A DNA stretch of 64,000 bases from Hemicordylus capensis (lineage: Eukaryota > Chordata > Lepidosauria > Squamata > Cordylidae), in assembly GCF_027244095.1 (NCBI RefSeq), contig NC_069670.1, positions 16,015,320 to 16,079,319 on the forward strand, given 5' to 3'. How positions within the stretch are numbered: the stretch's first letter is position 1; every line of letters begins with the position of its first letter. The translations under genes were made by a program, and so were the position numbers. The notes below the pieces were generated by a model, which worked only from the letters and a program-made list of their open reading frames with translations, was not told the origin of the DNA and made no database searches. Positions 1 through 10,512 of this stretch are shown in pieces.

Positions 1-384
1 CTTAACAGGCAGATCATGAAGTCAGCAGTGCTCAATGGTGTGAGGAGACAAGCAGTTTGTGGCCAAGCTGACGCTTTGATGTTTTCCACTTCCTGCTGGG
101 TGTCAAGCATTTGGGTTTCCTGCCTCCCAAATGGTCAACCTGCACAGAAACAAGAAATGGGCTCGGACCCCAAAGGGTGCATTATCCCATCAGGCCTTCT
201 GTCCCAGCTTGCAGTACCTCATTCATCACTTTATTTCGCTCCGGGTGCAATTATCTGCCCCCAAAGAAAATGGGTTTCTGCGCATCTGGGCTCCTAGTCA
301 TACCCCTCAACTAAAGGAGGTGACTATTTCCCCAATCCCCATGGTTAAAAGCAAGAGACGCTTAAAAATAAATATTAAATAATT

Positions 385-1350
385 AAAATAAATAAATAAA
401 TAAATGAGGGGGTAAGTCTCTTCCGCTTAGTAAGGGGGAGAGCAACTGTCCCTCTTCAGCCCAGCCTGGCATCCTTGCCCTCAGTGGATATTCTTGGTGT
501 TTCCCTTGAGTTTCTCTTCAGATTAGGAGGTCTTTGGGACAGAGATCCATCTTCAGGTCTTCTTCTGACACCCAGTATGAGAATCCTCAGTAGGCCAGGG
601 GGCACGTTCTTAAAATGGCATCTCTCTTCTGCTTAGCAGGGGGAGAGCTGCCAGGGATTGAACCAGGGACCTGAAAAATTATCTTTCACTGAGCTACAGC
701 CCCATCCCGTTATGAGAATCTGTCTTCTACTGAAGGCTGAGCTGGATGGATCATTGGTCCATCTAGCTCAGTATTTTCGATACTGATTGGTAGTGATTTC
801 GCCAAAGTTTCAGGCAGGAGTCTTTCCCAGCCATACCTGGAGATTGAACCTGGGACCTTCTTTGGGCAAAACAAATGCTCTCACATCATGCCACAGCCCC
901 ACCACCTCCTCCTGACCTGAAAGGACTAGGGGCCATTAGCAAAAAGATGCCGTTGACTGCTAAGCTTTCAGAGAGAAAGATCGGGCTGCCATAGTGTCAT
1001 TTTGCCCCTCTGGGGCTTGTTGTCTGTATAGTCATCATCCAGGGCTGCTGATGGGCTGGTTTTGGAAATCAGTGTGATGCATTCAAGGTTGAGGGTAGGA
1101 CCAGTTTCCGGCTTGTATGGTAATTAAGAACATTACTTCTCTTAATCTGGGCTCTGATCTTTTAAAATTAGCTTGACAACAACAAACCATCCAAACAGCA
1201 AATATTTGTACAGGGTAAAACTTCAGGGCACACTAAATGTGGTGTCTTTGAGATGCAGATAAGAAAATGAATCAAGAGGCCAGAGGTTCCAGAGATGAGT
1301 AAATACTTGCAGAGCAGTAAGCCAAATTCCCATTCCCAGTTTGGATAACT
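385..1350. other. Non-coding stretch with SINE pieces
   Basis: No gene is visible here. 620-905 holds minus-strand pieces of tRNA-derived SINEs, recognisable by box-B-like text around 'ctgagctacagccccatcc' and the 'tagatggaccaatg' tail. The rest is unassigned and is shared with B (24.2-24.8 kb) and A2 (49.0-49.96 kb). Confidence 0.5.
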
Positions 1351-1587
1351 TTATGGAGGAGAGATCTATCAGTGGCTACCTGTCGCAGGGCTGTGGGCCG
1401 CCTTCAGCCTCAAAGGCAGGATGCCTCTGAGTACCAGTTGCAGGGGAGTAACAACAGGAGAGAGGGTATGCCCTCAACTACTACCTGTGGCTTCAAGCGG
1501 CAGCTGGTGGGCCAATGTGCAAAACAGGATGCTGGACTAGATGGGCCTTGGGCCTGATCCAGCAGGGCTGTTCTTATGTTCTTATGC
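1351..1587 (+). repeat. Interspersed repeat, 3' part
   Basis: The block ends in a 'gatgggccttgggcctgatc' and 'cagcagggctgttcttatg' tail. The same tail type recurs at 44020-44065, so this is a dispersed family and not unique sequence. I cannot place the family firmly; a LINE or SINE 3' end is likely. A CA-rich microsatellite follows directly at 1588-1621. Confidence 0.45.
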
Positions 1588-1715
1588 ACACACACACAAA
1601 CACAAACACACACACACACATGCAAATAAGGACCCACAACAAATGTTGCAGTATATTCCTGGTGTCCCTGCATTCCCTGAGCACGGTGAAGGTTTTAGAC
1701 ACCAGCCACCTTAAG

Positions 1716-1962
1716 TGGCACAGCAGGGACATGCTTGACTAACAAGCAGAAAGTTGCCAGTTGGAATCCCTGCTGCTCCTATATCGGGCAGCAGTGATAT
1801 AGGAAAATGCTGAAAAGCATCATCTCATACTGCGTGCGAGGAGGCAATGTTAAAACCCTCCTGTATTCTACCAAAGAAAACCACAGGGGTCAGTGGATGC
1901 AGGGAGTCGACTTGATGGCACATTTGATGGTGCCATCGACTTGATGGCACACTTTATCCCCA
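1716..1962 (+). mobile_element. tRNA-headed SINE with BovB-like tail
   Basis: A degraded tRNA-like head is followed by a body containing 'atatcgggcagcagtgatat' and 'ctaccaaagaaaaccacagg'. It ends in 'gtcgacttgatggcacactt', the kind of tail shared with BovB LINEs and used for trans-mobilisation. The tail phrase is partly duplicated here. Orthologous copies sit at 50328-50574 (+) and 23462-23725 (-). Confidence 0.65.
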
Positions 1963-2089
1963 CAGAAGCAGAAGGGTTTGTGAATCAAGTGGCCACTGTA
2001 GCAGGGAATCATGGGAATTGTCTTCCAACAATGGCAGGATGGCCAAAGTTGTGCAGCCCGGCTTTATGGGGAGCATATGAAGGTCCTTT

Positions 2090-2275
2090 GAATCAAGTCA
2101 AAGCTCCATCTTTGAATCAAAGCCAAGCTCCATCTTTGAATCAAAGCCAAAGCTCCATCTCTGAATCAAAGCCAAAGCTCCATCTCTGAATCAAAGCCAA
2201 AGCTCCATTTTTGAATCAAAGCCAAAGCTCCATCTTGAATCAAAGCCAAAGCTCCATCTTTGAATCAAAGCTCCA
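2090..2275 (+). repeat. 25-bp minisatellite, about seven units
   Basis: The unit contains 'gaatcaaagccaaagctcca' and repeats with small substitutions and a few short units. The A2 copy (50702-50887) has the same array. Copy B (23274-23338) has only about two and a half units, so the array length differs between paralogues. Confidence 0.85.
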
Positions 2276-2872
2276 TTTCTTGTCTAGCATCTTCCTTTCC
2301 ACAGTGGCCAATCAGATGCTTCCAGGAAGCCCACCATCCAGGGCAGGAAGGCATAGCCCACTTTCCCTATGGTTTCTCAATGAGCAAGAAGGTTTCCGTG
2401 AAGGTTCTGTGATAGCATTCAAATATCTTTCAACACTTGGTGGCACTTTATTTCAAAGAAACTTTGTTTATGTATTTATATATGGCTTTTGAGTGCATCT
2501 GTTTGATAGGTATTTTATTTGTGATTGGGATCAGTATCCTGATAGTGACATTATTTAATGTTTATAAATGAATAAATTGTGGTATCATAGGATCCATTTT
2601 ATCCATATTTCTTGATTATGAGTTTCTATTTGGGGTTTTATTTGTTTGTTTGTTTGTTTGTTTGTTTTGTATAATCCTCAAGATAGGGACAGTCTGTTTA
2701 GGCAATAATGAGCAATATGGATTTACTGAGCTAGATGGACCAACCGTCTGACTCAGTATAAGGCAGCTTCCTATGTTCCTATGAAAGAAAAGGGGAAGAG
2801 GATGCATATATGAGGGGGATGCCATTTTGTGCCCTCCTTCAGGTGAACCATAGCAGTCCTTGTGGTAATGAA

Positions 2873-3656
2873 TAGGATCGGTTTTTTCAATTCAATTTGT
2901 ACCCAAATTGAATCACCCAATTTGGCCAGCTAGTACAGAGGTTATTTGTTTTCTCCACAAATCTCCCAAAACAGGTAGATTCAGGTACACATCAGTTTGC
3001 ACCCAAAACGATTTGCACAGAGAGCAGGCACAGGCAGTGATTCTCTCAGCAGCAGCAAGGGGGTGGAAAAAAAATTCTCTTCTCTTTTCCTCAATCTGAA
3101 AAGCAGGAACTAAAAGCATCGAATCCACTCCAGGCAGCAGGCAGGCAAAGCCAAGCTCAGCTCCTCTGGCTGTCTCTTTCTTTCTCTCTCTTCTTCCATG
3201 GGTCAGAAAGGCAGAATGGTGGCTGCCTGCCTCCTTAAATACATTTTAAAACCCCTCCTTCAAACTCCCCCCACCCTTGTCCCTTCTTTGACTCTTCCCC
3301 TAGCCAATATGGGGTCAGTCACCCCTGGCAACACAAGATTTGAATGGAAACGAGCCAATCTGAAATCAGGGGGGGAATCACCAGGCGGTTGTTGCACACT
3401 GTAAGTCACCAATCTGAAGCTTGGGAGGGTGGGATTTTAAAAAAGAATTACCTGAAACCAAATGGAGACAGCAAGAGGGATCGCCACAAAATGGAGGTCT
3501 GAATCGACAAATCTTTCGGGTCCAAAATCTGGGTGGTGTTTTTAACCCAAATCTGGCCAGCTAGCACAGGGGCAATTTGTTTTGTCCACAAATCACCACA
3601 AACAGGTAGATTCGGGTACAAATCGTTTTGTACCCGAATCGATTCTCAGATCCCTA
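2873..3656. mobile_element. Non-autonomous hAT-type element, 784 bp
   Basis: The element begins TAGGATCGG and ends GATCCCTA. Flanks are gtaatgaa on the left and gaaatgag on the right; the left flank in copy B is gtaatgag, giving a 7/8 target duplication. The ends resemble the TAGGGATGTGC ends of the large hAT at 25567. The interior is built from inverted repeats with 'gggtacaaatcg'-like motifs and has no transposase. Copies are at 51489-52272 and, shortened, at 22007-22694 in inverse orientation. Confidence 0.65.
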
Positions 3657-3914
3657 GAAATGAGCATGAATTGTCCTCTCTGCTGAGCAGGGTTCACCTT
3701 TTCTGCATTGGATGGATGACTAGCAGTGTTCCCTGTACCAAGGACTCCCCGATGCTGTGGAATACAACTCCCATCATTCCCAGGGGCAGTGTGCTTGGGC
3801 TGGGAATGATGGGAGCTGTAGGCCAGAACATTTGGAAATCCCGGTTACCGGGAATGCTGCAGCAAAGGTCTTGGACTGCCACTGAACATGGGGGCATTAT
3901 ATGCCCTCCAGTGC

Positions 3915-3989
3915 TTGTTGGACTACAACAGCCATCATCCACACCACAGTGGCCAATCATTAAGGATGATGGGAGTTGTAGTCCAACAA
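3915..3989. mobile_element. Palindromic MITE
   Basis: A near-perfect short palindrome runs from 'ttgttggactacaac' to 'gttgtagtccaacaa'. The same family recurs at about 3759-3823, 5893-5955, 9783-9858, 17884-17966, 21672-21745, 35785-35850, 37835-37905, 44066-44165, 45610-45680 and 47690-47760, plus A2 copies. It has no coding capacity. Confidence 0.7.
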
Positions 3990-4274
3990 AGAGCTGCTAT
4001 GCCAAAATTGTGCAGCCTTGTGTTCGATGAATATCTAAATCATTCCAGGAAACAGTAAGAGAAAAAGAGATCATGGAGATGAAGAGGAAAAGAGGGCTGG
4101 ATAGACCCATGAGGTATTAAGTTGTAGCATGAAATGTTGATTATGTTCCTGGCAGGCTGCATAATAAAGTTAACTGGTGTTAAGATGAACCCACAATAAT
4201 GTCTTGGCAGGCTGATTCATCCCTCAGGCATCATGGGGGTGTCTTGTAACTACTACCGTTTTGGGCCAAAATGG

Positions 4275-4354
4275 TATAAAAGTGCTCTGAGAGAGATCTC
4301 TACAGCTTCCCCTGACAAACTCTCCCTCTCGACTTCTTCTCAGAGGAGCAGCAG
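4275..4354 (+). promoter_or_regulatory. Gene 1 TATA box and non-coding exon 1
   Basis: TATAAAAG at 4275-4282 puts the likely start near 4305. The first exon ends at 4354 in GAGCAGCAG before a GTAAGA donor at 4355. Squamate beta-keratin genes typically have one intron in the 5' UTR, and this layout repeats in the other copies of the window. Confidence 0.8.
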
Positions 4355-5446
4355 GTAAGACCAACACAGCAAGACTTTTCTATGGAGGGGGAGTCTAGGA
4401 ATGGTTACCTGTAGCAGATAAATGAAACCTCCTGCCACAGGGGTAGTCTACCTCTGAGCAGAAGTTGCTGTGTAGGGAATGGGCAAATAGCAAGGGATTG
4501 CTATTGCATTCAACAACCTTCTTGTGGGTTTCCTGAAGGTTGGCTATTCTGGGAAACAGGATACTAGCCAAGGGGTCCTTAGCTCTCTTCCAATACTGTC
4601 AGGAACACCACTCAGAATGTAATATAGGCTTTTTGCTCTGTGATACTTACGACACGTTTTGGGGAGTCCTTCCACTATAACAATATTTGACTCAGATATA
4701 GACCCCAAGGATTTTGGAAAAGGTATGATTGTTGACCAAGCTACTTATTATCTGTAGGACCCCCCACCACAAGAAATACTACTCTTCTGAGCAAAACCTT
4801 TTTGACTGCTGATTGTGGAGATCTAGATCCCTCCTTAGGAAAACTACTAGTCTTCTATCACAAAAGCCCTCAGATATTTTGCTCCAGTAATTAATATTGG
4901 AAGTTCAGATTAGGTTAAATTTCAGGGGGTAATCTTAACATCTCAATGTGAGGTTCTCACTAAAGAAGCACTAAGCATCATCATTTCAGAAAGGAGCCCG
5001 GTGGGTTGCAAATGTTGATTGGATATGATCTTTGTTAGAAACAGGGGCAGCTTCAGGTTTGAAGAGGTTGAGCTGAGAATTGACTGGTAGAACCCTTTCA
5101 ACAAGCTGAACTCAAGTTGAAAGAGATCTACCAAAGTGGGTCCTCCTGCTCTTGGAAGTGGTAACAGTGGACATTTTAAAAACTATTTAAAACATTCTCC
5201 CCACCACCATAGGTAGTGAAGGAGGAATCGTAGTGAATGCAGAGAACAGATTGCCCCAATTTTGCCCATGCAAGCTGTCCATGAGATTCCAGTCTCAAGT
5301 CAAGGTGCTGCATTTCCAAAACCTTCAATGACCTGAAAGAGGCATCATTTTGAAAGCTTCTTTTTCTATTTGTGCCTCTGCATAGTTTTAAGATAGTGAG
5401 TGACGTTCCGCCGGTTGCATTAGCCCTCACTCAACTCACAATGCCA

Positions 5447-5539
5447 ATGACGCCTAGCAGGGCCTTCTCGGTGGTGGCACCCACTCTCTGGAAGGAAACA
5501 TTCTCTCGCAGAGCTACCCTTCATGTCATAGGGACATGA
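5447..5539 (+). mobile_element. LINE ORF2 C-terminal fragment
   Basis: The reading frame gives RAFSVVAPTLWKETFS, close to the conserved C-terminal 'RAFS..AP.LWN.LP' signature of vertebrate non-LTR reverse transcriptases. It ends at a TGA at 5537. Only this short piece is recognisable. The A2 copy is at 54063-54155. Confidence 0.6.
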
Positions 5540-6046
5540 TGAAGAGCACTACCTGCTTCTGCCCATAGAACATAAAAGAAGGGCTGCCCCTCTCATGCGG
5601 AGTGTGTGGGAAGTCCGAGGTTCAGTCCCTAGGATCTCAACTTTGAACTATCCAAGGCAGAAGGGCAGGATCTGCAGCTCTGCCTAAAACTCAGGAAAAG
5701 GCTAAGCGGGGTGGGGTGGGAGATCTCAGGAAGAGCTCACACTTTGGCCAGCTTCAGATGTAACACGGAACCCCATCTTCTTTCTTTCCCATTAATACAC
5801 CATTCTCTTGCACATTTATTGGAGCTGCTCAATAGGTTCCCTGAATAGATTCCTATGCAGGGCTGCTCAGCTTCAGCCTTCCAGCTGTGGTCGCATTACA
5901 GGCCCCATCATCCCCAGACACAGTCAGGATGATGGGAGTTGTAGTCCAACGGACGCTCGGAGCTGAACTCCTGCAGCGCTGTTCTTATGGCTTCTTGCCA
6001 TTCCTGTCTGACTGAAGAGATGTGATCCTCACTGATTTTATGGCAA

Positions 6047-6256
6047 CGTAGGAGCATAGGAAGCTGCCATGCTGAGCCAGACCCTTGGTCCATCTAGGGC
6101 AATGCTACCTGCTCTGACTGGCAGCAGCTCAGCAGAGTTTCAAACAGTGTTCTTTCCCAGCCCAACTTGGAGATGCCACCAGGGATTGAAACTGGGCCCT
6201 TCTGCAGGCAAAACAGGGTCTCTTCCACTGAGCGACAGACCCATCCCCAGGACGGC
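6047..6256 (-). mobile_element. tRNA-derived SINE in the gene 1 intron
   Basis: On the minus strand it starts with a 'gggatgggtctgtcgctcag' tRNA-like head, passes through 'ctcca...tgggctgggaaagaac' and ends in the 'gcagcttcctatgctcctac' tail. It lies about 50 bp upstream of the exon 2 acceptor. The A2 copy is at 54663-54872. Confidence 0.75.
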
Positions 6257-6326
6257 TGCCTTTGGCCTCCCATGTCCCACTCTGCTCTGCAATATTCTGT
6301 TTCAGATTCATCTCCACCTCTCCGCC

Positions 6327-6773
6327 ATGATTTGCTGCGGACCAGCTTGCACCGTCCCATCTTGTGCCTCCACCCCAGTGGTTGGGTTTGGATCAGCAGG
6401 TTGCAAAGGAGGTCTCGGCTACGGCTATGGAGGTCTCGGCTATGGCTACGGTGCTGGCAGCCTGGTTGAAACTTCCGGCAACCTGGGCACCCTGGCCGGA
6501 GTCGCCCCTTCCTGCATCAACCAGATCCCCCCAGCAGAGGTGGTGATCCAGCCACCCCCCGTTGTCGTGACCCTCCCAGGAGCCATCCTGTCCGCTAGCT
6601 GCGAGCCCGTCTCCGTGGGAGGAAACACTCCCTGTGCCGTTGGGGGTTCTGGGATTGTCGGATCCGGTCTCTATGGTGGTCTGGGATCTGGCTATGGTCT
6701 GAGAAGGGGTGGATACATTGGGAAAAGGGGCCTCTTTGGGCGCCGTGGGAGCATCTGCGGATACCCCTGCTAA
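6327..6773 (+). CDS. Beta-keratin (corneous beta-protein), gene 1
   Basis: A 148-residue structural protein that would assemble into beta-filaments of the cornified epidermis. The N-terminus MICCGPACTVPSCAS is Cys-rich. A short GGLGYGYG repeat follows (about 29-43). The conserved core box spans about 63-97 (CINQIPPAEVVIQPPP...SVGG), then comes a Gly/Tyr tail ending GRRGSICGYPC. Cysteines lie at 3, 4, 8, 13, 26, 63, 92, 103, 144 and 148. The ATG at 6327 follows the splice acceptor by 21 nt and matches the family N-terminus, so the in-frame ATG at 6069, which lies in a SINE inside the intron, is rejected. The next keratin downstream, gene 2, is convergent. A likely poly(A) signal ATTAAA lies at 7213, with another AATAAA at 7374. 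Confidence 0.95.
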   Translation: MICCGPACTVPSCASTPVVGFGSAGCKGGLGYGYGGLGYGYGAGSLVETSGNLGTLAGVAPSCINQIPPAEVVIQPPPVVVTLPGAILSASCEPVSVGGNTPCAVGGSGIVGSGLYGGLGSGYGLRRGGYIGKRGLFGRRGSICGYPC

Positions 6774-7300
6774 ATCCCAACTGAAGGGAATCTCAAATGC
6801 TCCACGACTGGCGACCAAGGTGAAGTCCACAGCTGAGCTTCTGGACTTGGGTCCAGATATGCTGAATATGCAGAAGGCCATCCCAGCTAGCTAGCCAATG
6901 GGATTCACCAATAGTCTGCATTTCCCAACCATACCTTCCATCACAAGCACCTTCTCAGTGCTCTCTGCCTCTTGCATGATCTAACTCTTTCTTCACTACT
7001 TGAGCAGGCCACTAGAAAACTCATCTTGCGATCAAGCTGTAGTTATTGGAGGGAAATGGCATTACACAGCCAGACATCCAAAACCTCCCATAAATGTAGA
7101 CTGTTTTTTGCACTTTTGTTTGTTTCTCGGAAGCCAACAGACTGTCTGTTAGCAATGTTTCCATGTACATCTGTGCCTTATTTGGGGCAGTTGTATAATA
7201 ACGCATTGTTAAATTAAATGCTTGCCTTGCTTTATAAAATTATGGACTCTTGGATCTGATTTGCTCACATGGTGACCTGTGCAGGGTCTGAATGCAGCCT

Positions 7301-7301
7301 C

Positions 7302-7337
<36 letters not shown>
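7301..7337. repeat. (CA)n microsatellite
   Basis: This array lies downstream of gene 1. In copy B the matching (GT)n array (about 20996-21034) abuts an ATG directly because everything between was lost. In A2 it is at about 55921-55957 with one interruption. Confidence 0.95.
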
Positions 7338-7339
<2 letters not shown>

Positions 7340-7379
7340 TCTGCAATCACTTTTGTAGAAATTTGGTTCTGAGAATAAA

Positions 7380-8137
7380 GTTCACGATAATGTATTGTGA
7401 CTGACTGGGATGAGATCCATACTGGGAAGTGGGTGTCTCATGCCTTTTTAACAAAACCAGCTCTCTCTGAGGGAGAGGAAAAGGATACTACAGATCTTCA
7501 CAGGGTAAGCAGCAGAGACAGGAAAGGTTAGTGACCATTCACAGTGAGGAGAGGGGAAACAAAGCAAGCAGCCAGTAAAGTGTTACAGCTTCCAAAAATA
7601 ACGATCTCTTGGCTAGGCAGGTTGCTGGCGGACAGCCCAGACCAAGGGGGTGATATTTCATCAGTGGGACCATTGGTTAGAAGGTAGTCTCCTTATAGCT
7701 GGGGATCTCTTGGGAGTGCTTGGAATGAGACACCCATTTGCACTGGGAGAAGATGACACTATTGTTGCTAGCTGATATCTCCTCTTCCCCAGAAAGTCCC
7801 AGGTCCCCTTTGGAGTTGTATAGGAGGCAGACATGCAACAGGTAAAGATTTTAGACTATCAACAGTCCACAGGTGAAATGAGACGTCCCCCACTGGTCAA
7901 ATAACACTGATGATTATGGACATTTCACTGTGGTTCCACCAGTGGGGTAGCAGTACGGTGTTCTGTTGCATCATGTGTGACTCTCTGCCACCACTCCCCA
8001 CTCCCCACCTCCCACCACAGCCATGCCAAATAACAACTCATGACCCTTCAGGGGTATCAATTTAACAGCTTTTATAAGGGCATAACCCAGTGCAACTCTT
8101 GGTGCTATCTCCTGTTGGGCCCTCCTAACAGTCAAGC
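7380..8137. other. Non-coding stretch between gene 1 and a SINE
   Basis: No gene, splice site pair or known repeat is visible. The stretch is shared with B (about 20180-20940, inverted) and A2 (about 56000-56757), so it belongs to the duplicated unit. Confidence 0.4.
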
Positions 8138-8345
8138 AGGCTCTGTGGAGCCATAGCTCAGTGGAAGAGTGTCTGCTTTGCATGCTGGGAATTCCAGGTT
8201 CAGTCCCTGGCAGCATCTCCCGGTAGGGTTAGGAGAGACACCTGCCTGCAATTAAGGAGAGCTGCTGCCAGCCAGTGCTGACAATACTGAGCTTGATGAC
8301 CAAGGGTCTGACTCAGTATGAGGCAGCTTCCTATGTGCCTGTGTT
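8138..8345 (+). mobile_element. tRNA-derived SINE
   Basis: The head 'gccatagctcagtggaagag' plus 'ggttcagtccctgg' resemble tRNA A and B boxes. The body 'gagagac.cctgcctgcaa' and tail 'ctcagtatgaggcagcttcc' are typical of the family here. The A2 copy is at 56758-56965. In B the same insertion is cut in half (about 20076-20178, minus), which marks a deletion edge. Confidence 0.8.
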
Positions 8346-8650
8346 CTAGGACCATAAGGAGTTGCCTTAGACCAAGTCAGACCATGGGTCCATCTAGCTC
8401 AGTATTGTCTACGTAGATGGGCAGCATCTTCTCCAAGGTCACAGGCAAAGTATCTTGCAGGCCTATCTAGAGATGGCACAGACGGACCTTGAGAGTGTCT
8501 GCCTGCAAGCATGGAGGTGTTCTTCCCAGAGCGGCCCCATCTCCTAAGGGGAATGTCTTATGTGTAGTCTCCCATTCAAATGCAAACCAGGGCAGACCCT
8601 GCTTAGCAACAAGAACAATTCAGGCTTGCTACCACAAGACCAGCTCTCCT
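8346..8650 (-). mobile_element. 5S rRNA-headed SINE
   Basis: On the minus strand the head reads 'gctaagcagggtctgccctg', then 'gtttgcatttgaatgggaga'. This resembles the 3' half of 5S rRNA (gctaagcagggt..gcctggtt....gatgggagac). The 3' part is the same body and tail as the tRNA-headed SINEs. Other copies are at 9886-10186 (+), about 42890-43195 (-) and in A2 at 56966-57270. Confidence 0.7.
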
Positions 8651-8875
8651 CGCCTTCCAATTTTGCCTAAATAAAGAACAATACTAGTCTAGTAGGGACA
8701 CGTTTTGTTATACCACCAATTTTATAATCAGTGTCCTTATAGATCAATGACTCCCTTGTCATTGAATCTTCCCGGTCAAGAAGATTAATTTCATGCCAAG
8801 CTCTAGTTATCCAATATTAAGCCTGCTTTCCCTCACAATGCAGGCAATGGGTTAAAACCCATCAGCAATTAACAG

Positions 8876-9028
8876 TAGCTAGCCAATCAATTAAGATTCA
8901 GATGCAGATTCAGAAAATTTGGGTACAAACTGAATCTGGGGTGATTTGGGCGGTCAGATTCAGACCCAAAACAAATCAGGCGTGATTCCAAATTGAAATG
9001 GAAAAAAATTGATTCGTGCACATCCCTA
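8876..9028. mobile_element. Small non-autonomous hAT-like element
   Basis: The right end is GTGCACATCCCTA, as in the large hAT. Flanks attaacag (8868-8875) and gttaacag (9029-9036) form a 7/8 target duplication. The left end begins TAGC and is a poor match. The A2 copy (57496-57637) has a different short internal block next to the right end. Confidence 0.55.
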
Positions 9029-9052
9029 GTTAACAGTAGCTAGCCAGTAGAT

Positions 9053-9396
9053 ATGGCTACAGATAGGGAAACCATGGGCAGCCAGGAAAGGAAACAAATG
9101 GATCAGAGAACAAATCCGTCCAGAATTTTCACTCGAGGCACAAATGACCAGGCTCAAACGATCATACTTCGGTCACATTATGCAAAGACCCAGCCCCATC
9201 GAGAAATCCATCATGATGGGGAACATTGGAGGAAAGAGAAGAAGAGGACGATCAGCAGCAAGGTGGATGGACTCGTCAATGATCAGGACAGTGAATGATC
9301 CACTGAGAGACCTTCAAGGCCAAGTGGAAGACAGATCATCCTGGAGAGAATCTCTCGATGTGGTCGCTAAGTGTCAACACCAACTTGACAGCAATC
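9053..9396 (+). mobile_element. BovB/RTE-type LINE, ORF2 C-terminus
   Basis: The frame through the ATG at 9144 reads PEFSLEAQMTRLKRSYFGHI and continues IMQRPSPIEKS, RRRGRSAARWMD and SSWRESLDVVAKCQHQLDS. These correspond to the conserved end of BovB-type LINE proteins (SYFGHIM, RRRGR...RW.D, WR..V..V..S...L). The 5' part is missing. A (CATC)n tail follows at 9397-9426. The A2 copy is at about 57662-58005. There is no copy in B. Confidence 0.75.
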
Positions 9397-9885
9397 CATC
9401 CATCCATCCATCCATCCATCCATCCGAGAAACCTTATGGTGCGGGAAGTTGTGTTTTCTAGGATATTGTAAGATTGTTCTGTAGCTAATCTATCTGATTG
9501 TAATGAACTGCTTGCTTAAGTAGAGCAGGGAGGAAAGCTCGGGGGTTTGAGAGAGGAAGGCCATAGTCTAAAGCTCTGTATGCAAGAGATGGGGAGATAG
9601 TAACCCTGCTTCTATACTGTTGCATTGTGTGTAATTATTAGTCACTATTTGTGCATATCAGTTATATTTGTTATTCTGATTTTTATCTCTTGGTTGGCCA
9701 ATGGCTGTAAGAAAAACTGATAGTGATACTGAGATAGTAACCCCTTGAGTCTTTCTCTATGCCAAAGGTTCTCAAATTGGGGCTCCCCAATGTTGCTGGA
9801 CTACAAATCTCATCATCCTCAGTCACAAAGGGGATGATTGATGTCGTAGCCCAAAAGGGGCTGGCACTCAAGCTGGGAGGAGAGG

Positions 9886-10186
9886 AGAGCTGGTCCGGTG
9901 GTAGCAAGCATGACTTGTCCCCATAGCTAAGCAGGGCCTGCCCTGGTTGCATATGAAAGGGAGACTAGAAGTGTGAGCACTGTAAGATATTACCCTTAGG
10001 GGATGGAACCGCTCTGGGAAGAGTATCTAGGTTCCAAGTTCCCTCCCTGGCAGCATCTCCAAGATAGGGCTGAGAGAGACTCCTGCCTGCAACCTTGGAG
10101 AGGCCGCTGCCAGTCTGTGAAGACAATACTGAGCTGGATTGACCAATAGTCCAACTCAGTATATGGCAGCTTCCTATGTTCCTAAT
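9886..10186 (+). mobile_element. 5S rRNA-headed SINE
   Basis: Head 'gctaagcagggcctgccctg' plus 'gaaagggagac', then the common SINE body and a 'cagcttcctatgttcct' tail. The head resembles the 3' domain of 5S rRNA. The A2 copy is at about 58491-58791. Confidence 0.7.
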
Positions 10187-10311
10187 AAGCTAAGCCACAT
10201 CCCTCAGTTCACATGTGATCTTAGCCAAAATGCCAAGAAGTGGTGAGGACTCCTGTGTTGTTTAGCTATGGGAGATACATCAACAGCAATCACTCATTCC
10301 TGATGCTTAGA

Positions 10312-10512
10312 GGATGGGGCTGTAGCTCAGGGTTGGAGCATCTGCTTTGCATTCAGGAGTTCAGGCTCAGTCCCAGGAGGCATCTCCAGGTAGGGCCAGG
10401 AAAGACTCCTGCCTGAAACCTTGACAAGCTGCTGCCAGTCAGAGCAGATAATACTGAGCGAGGTGGACCAGGGTCCTGACTCAGCATCAAGCAACTTTCT
10501 GTGTTCCTAGGA
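10312..10512 (+). mobile_element. tRNA-derived SINE
   Basis: The head 'ggggctgtagctcagggttg' is followed by 'tgctttgcattcagg', the shared body and a tail ending 'ttctgtgttcctag'. The A2 copy is at about 58917-59117. Confidence 0.75.

Larger units (their letters stand above)
4355..6305 (+). other. Gene 1 5'-UTR intron
   Basis: The intron runs from the GTAAGA donor to the acceptor ending TTCTGTTTCAG at 6305. It contains a LINE 3' end (5447-5539), a palindromic MITE (about 5893-5955) and a minus-strand SINE (6047-6256). In copy B the corresponding intron is only 252 bp because about 1.7 kb is missing. Confidence 0.75.

Noticed and set aside
2090-2275. A CRISPR-like array.
   Set aside because: Units are contiguous tandem copies without unique spacers, in a vertebrate genome.
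6069-6326. An upstream in-frame ATG would extend gene 1 to 234 residues.
   Set aside because: The extension lies in a minus-strand SINE and in the intron before the TTCTGTTTCAG acceptor, and the extra residues have no keratin features.
6393-6881. A 162-codon frame antisense to gene 1 (and at 55009-55497), and similar frames opposite genes 2, 3 and 7.
   Set aside because: These are shadow frames of a Gly-rich gene; no start context, domain or splice structure.
8138-10512. Possible tRNA or 5S rRNA genes from A/B-box and 5S-like heads.
   Set aside because: The heads are degenerate, do not fold as complete RNAs and are joined to SINE bodies present many times in the window.
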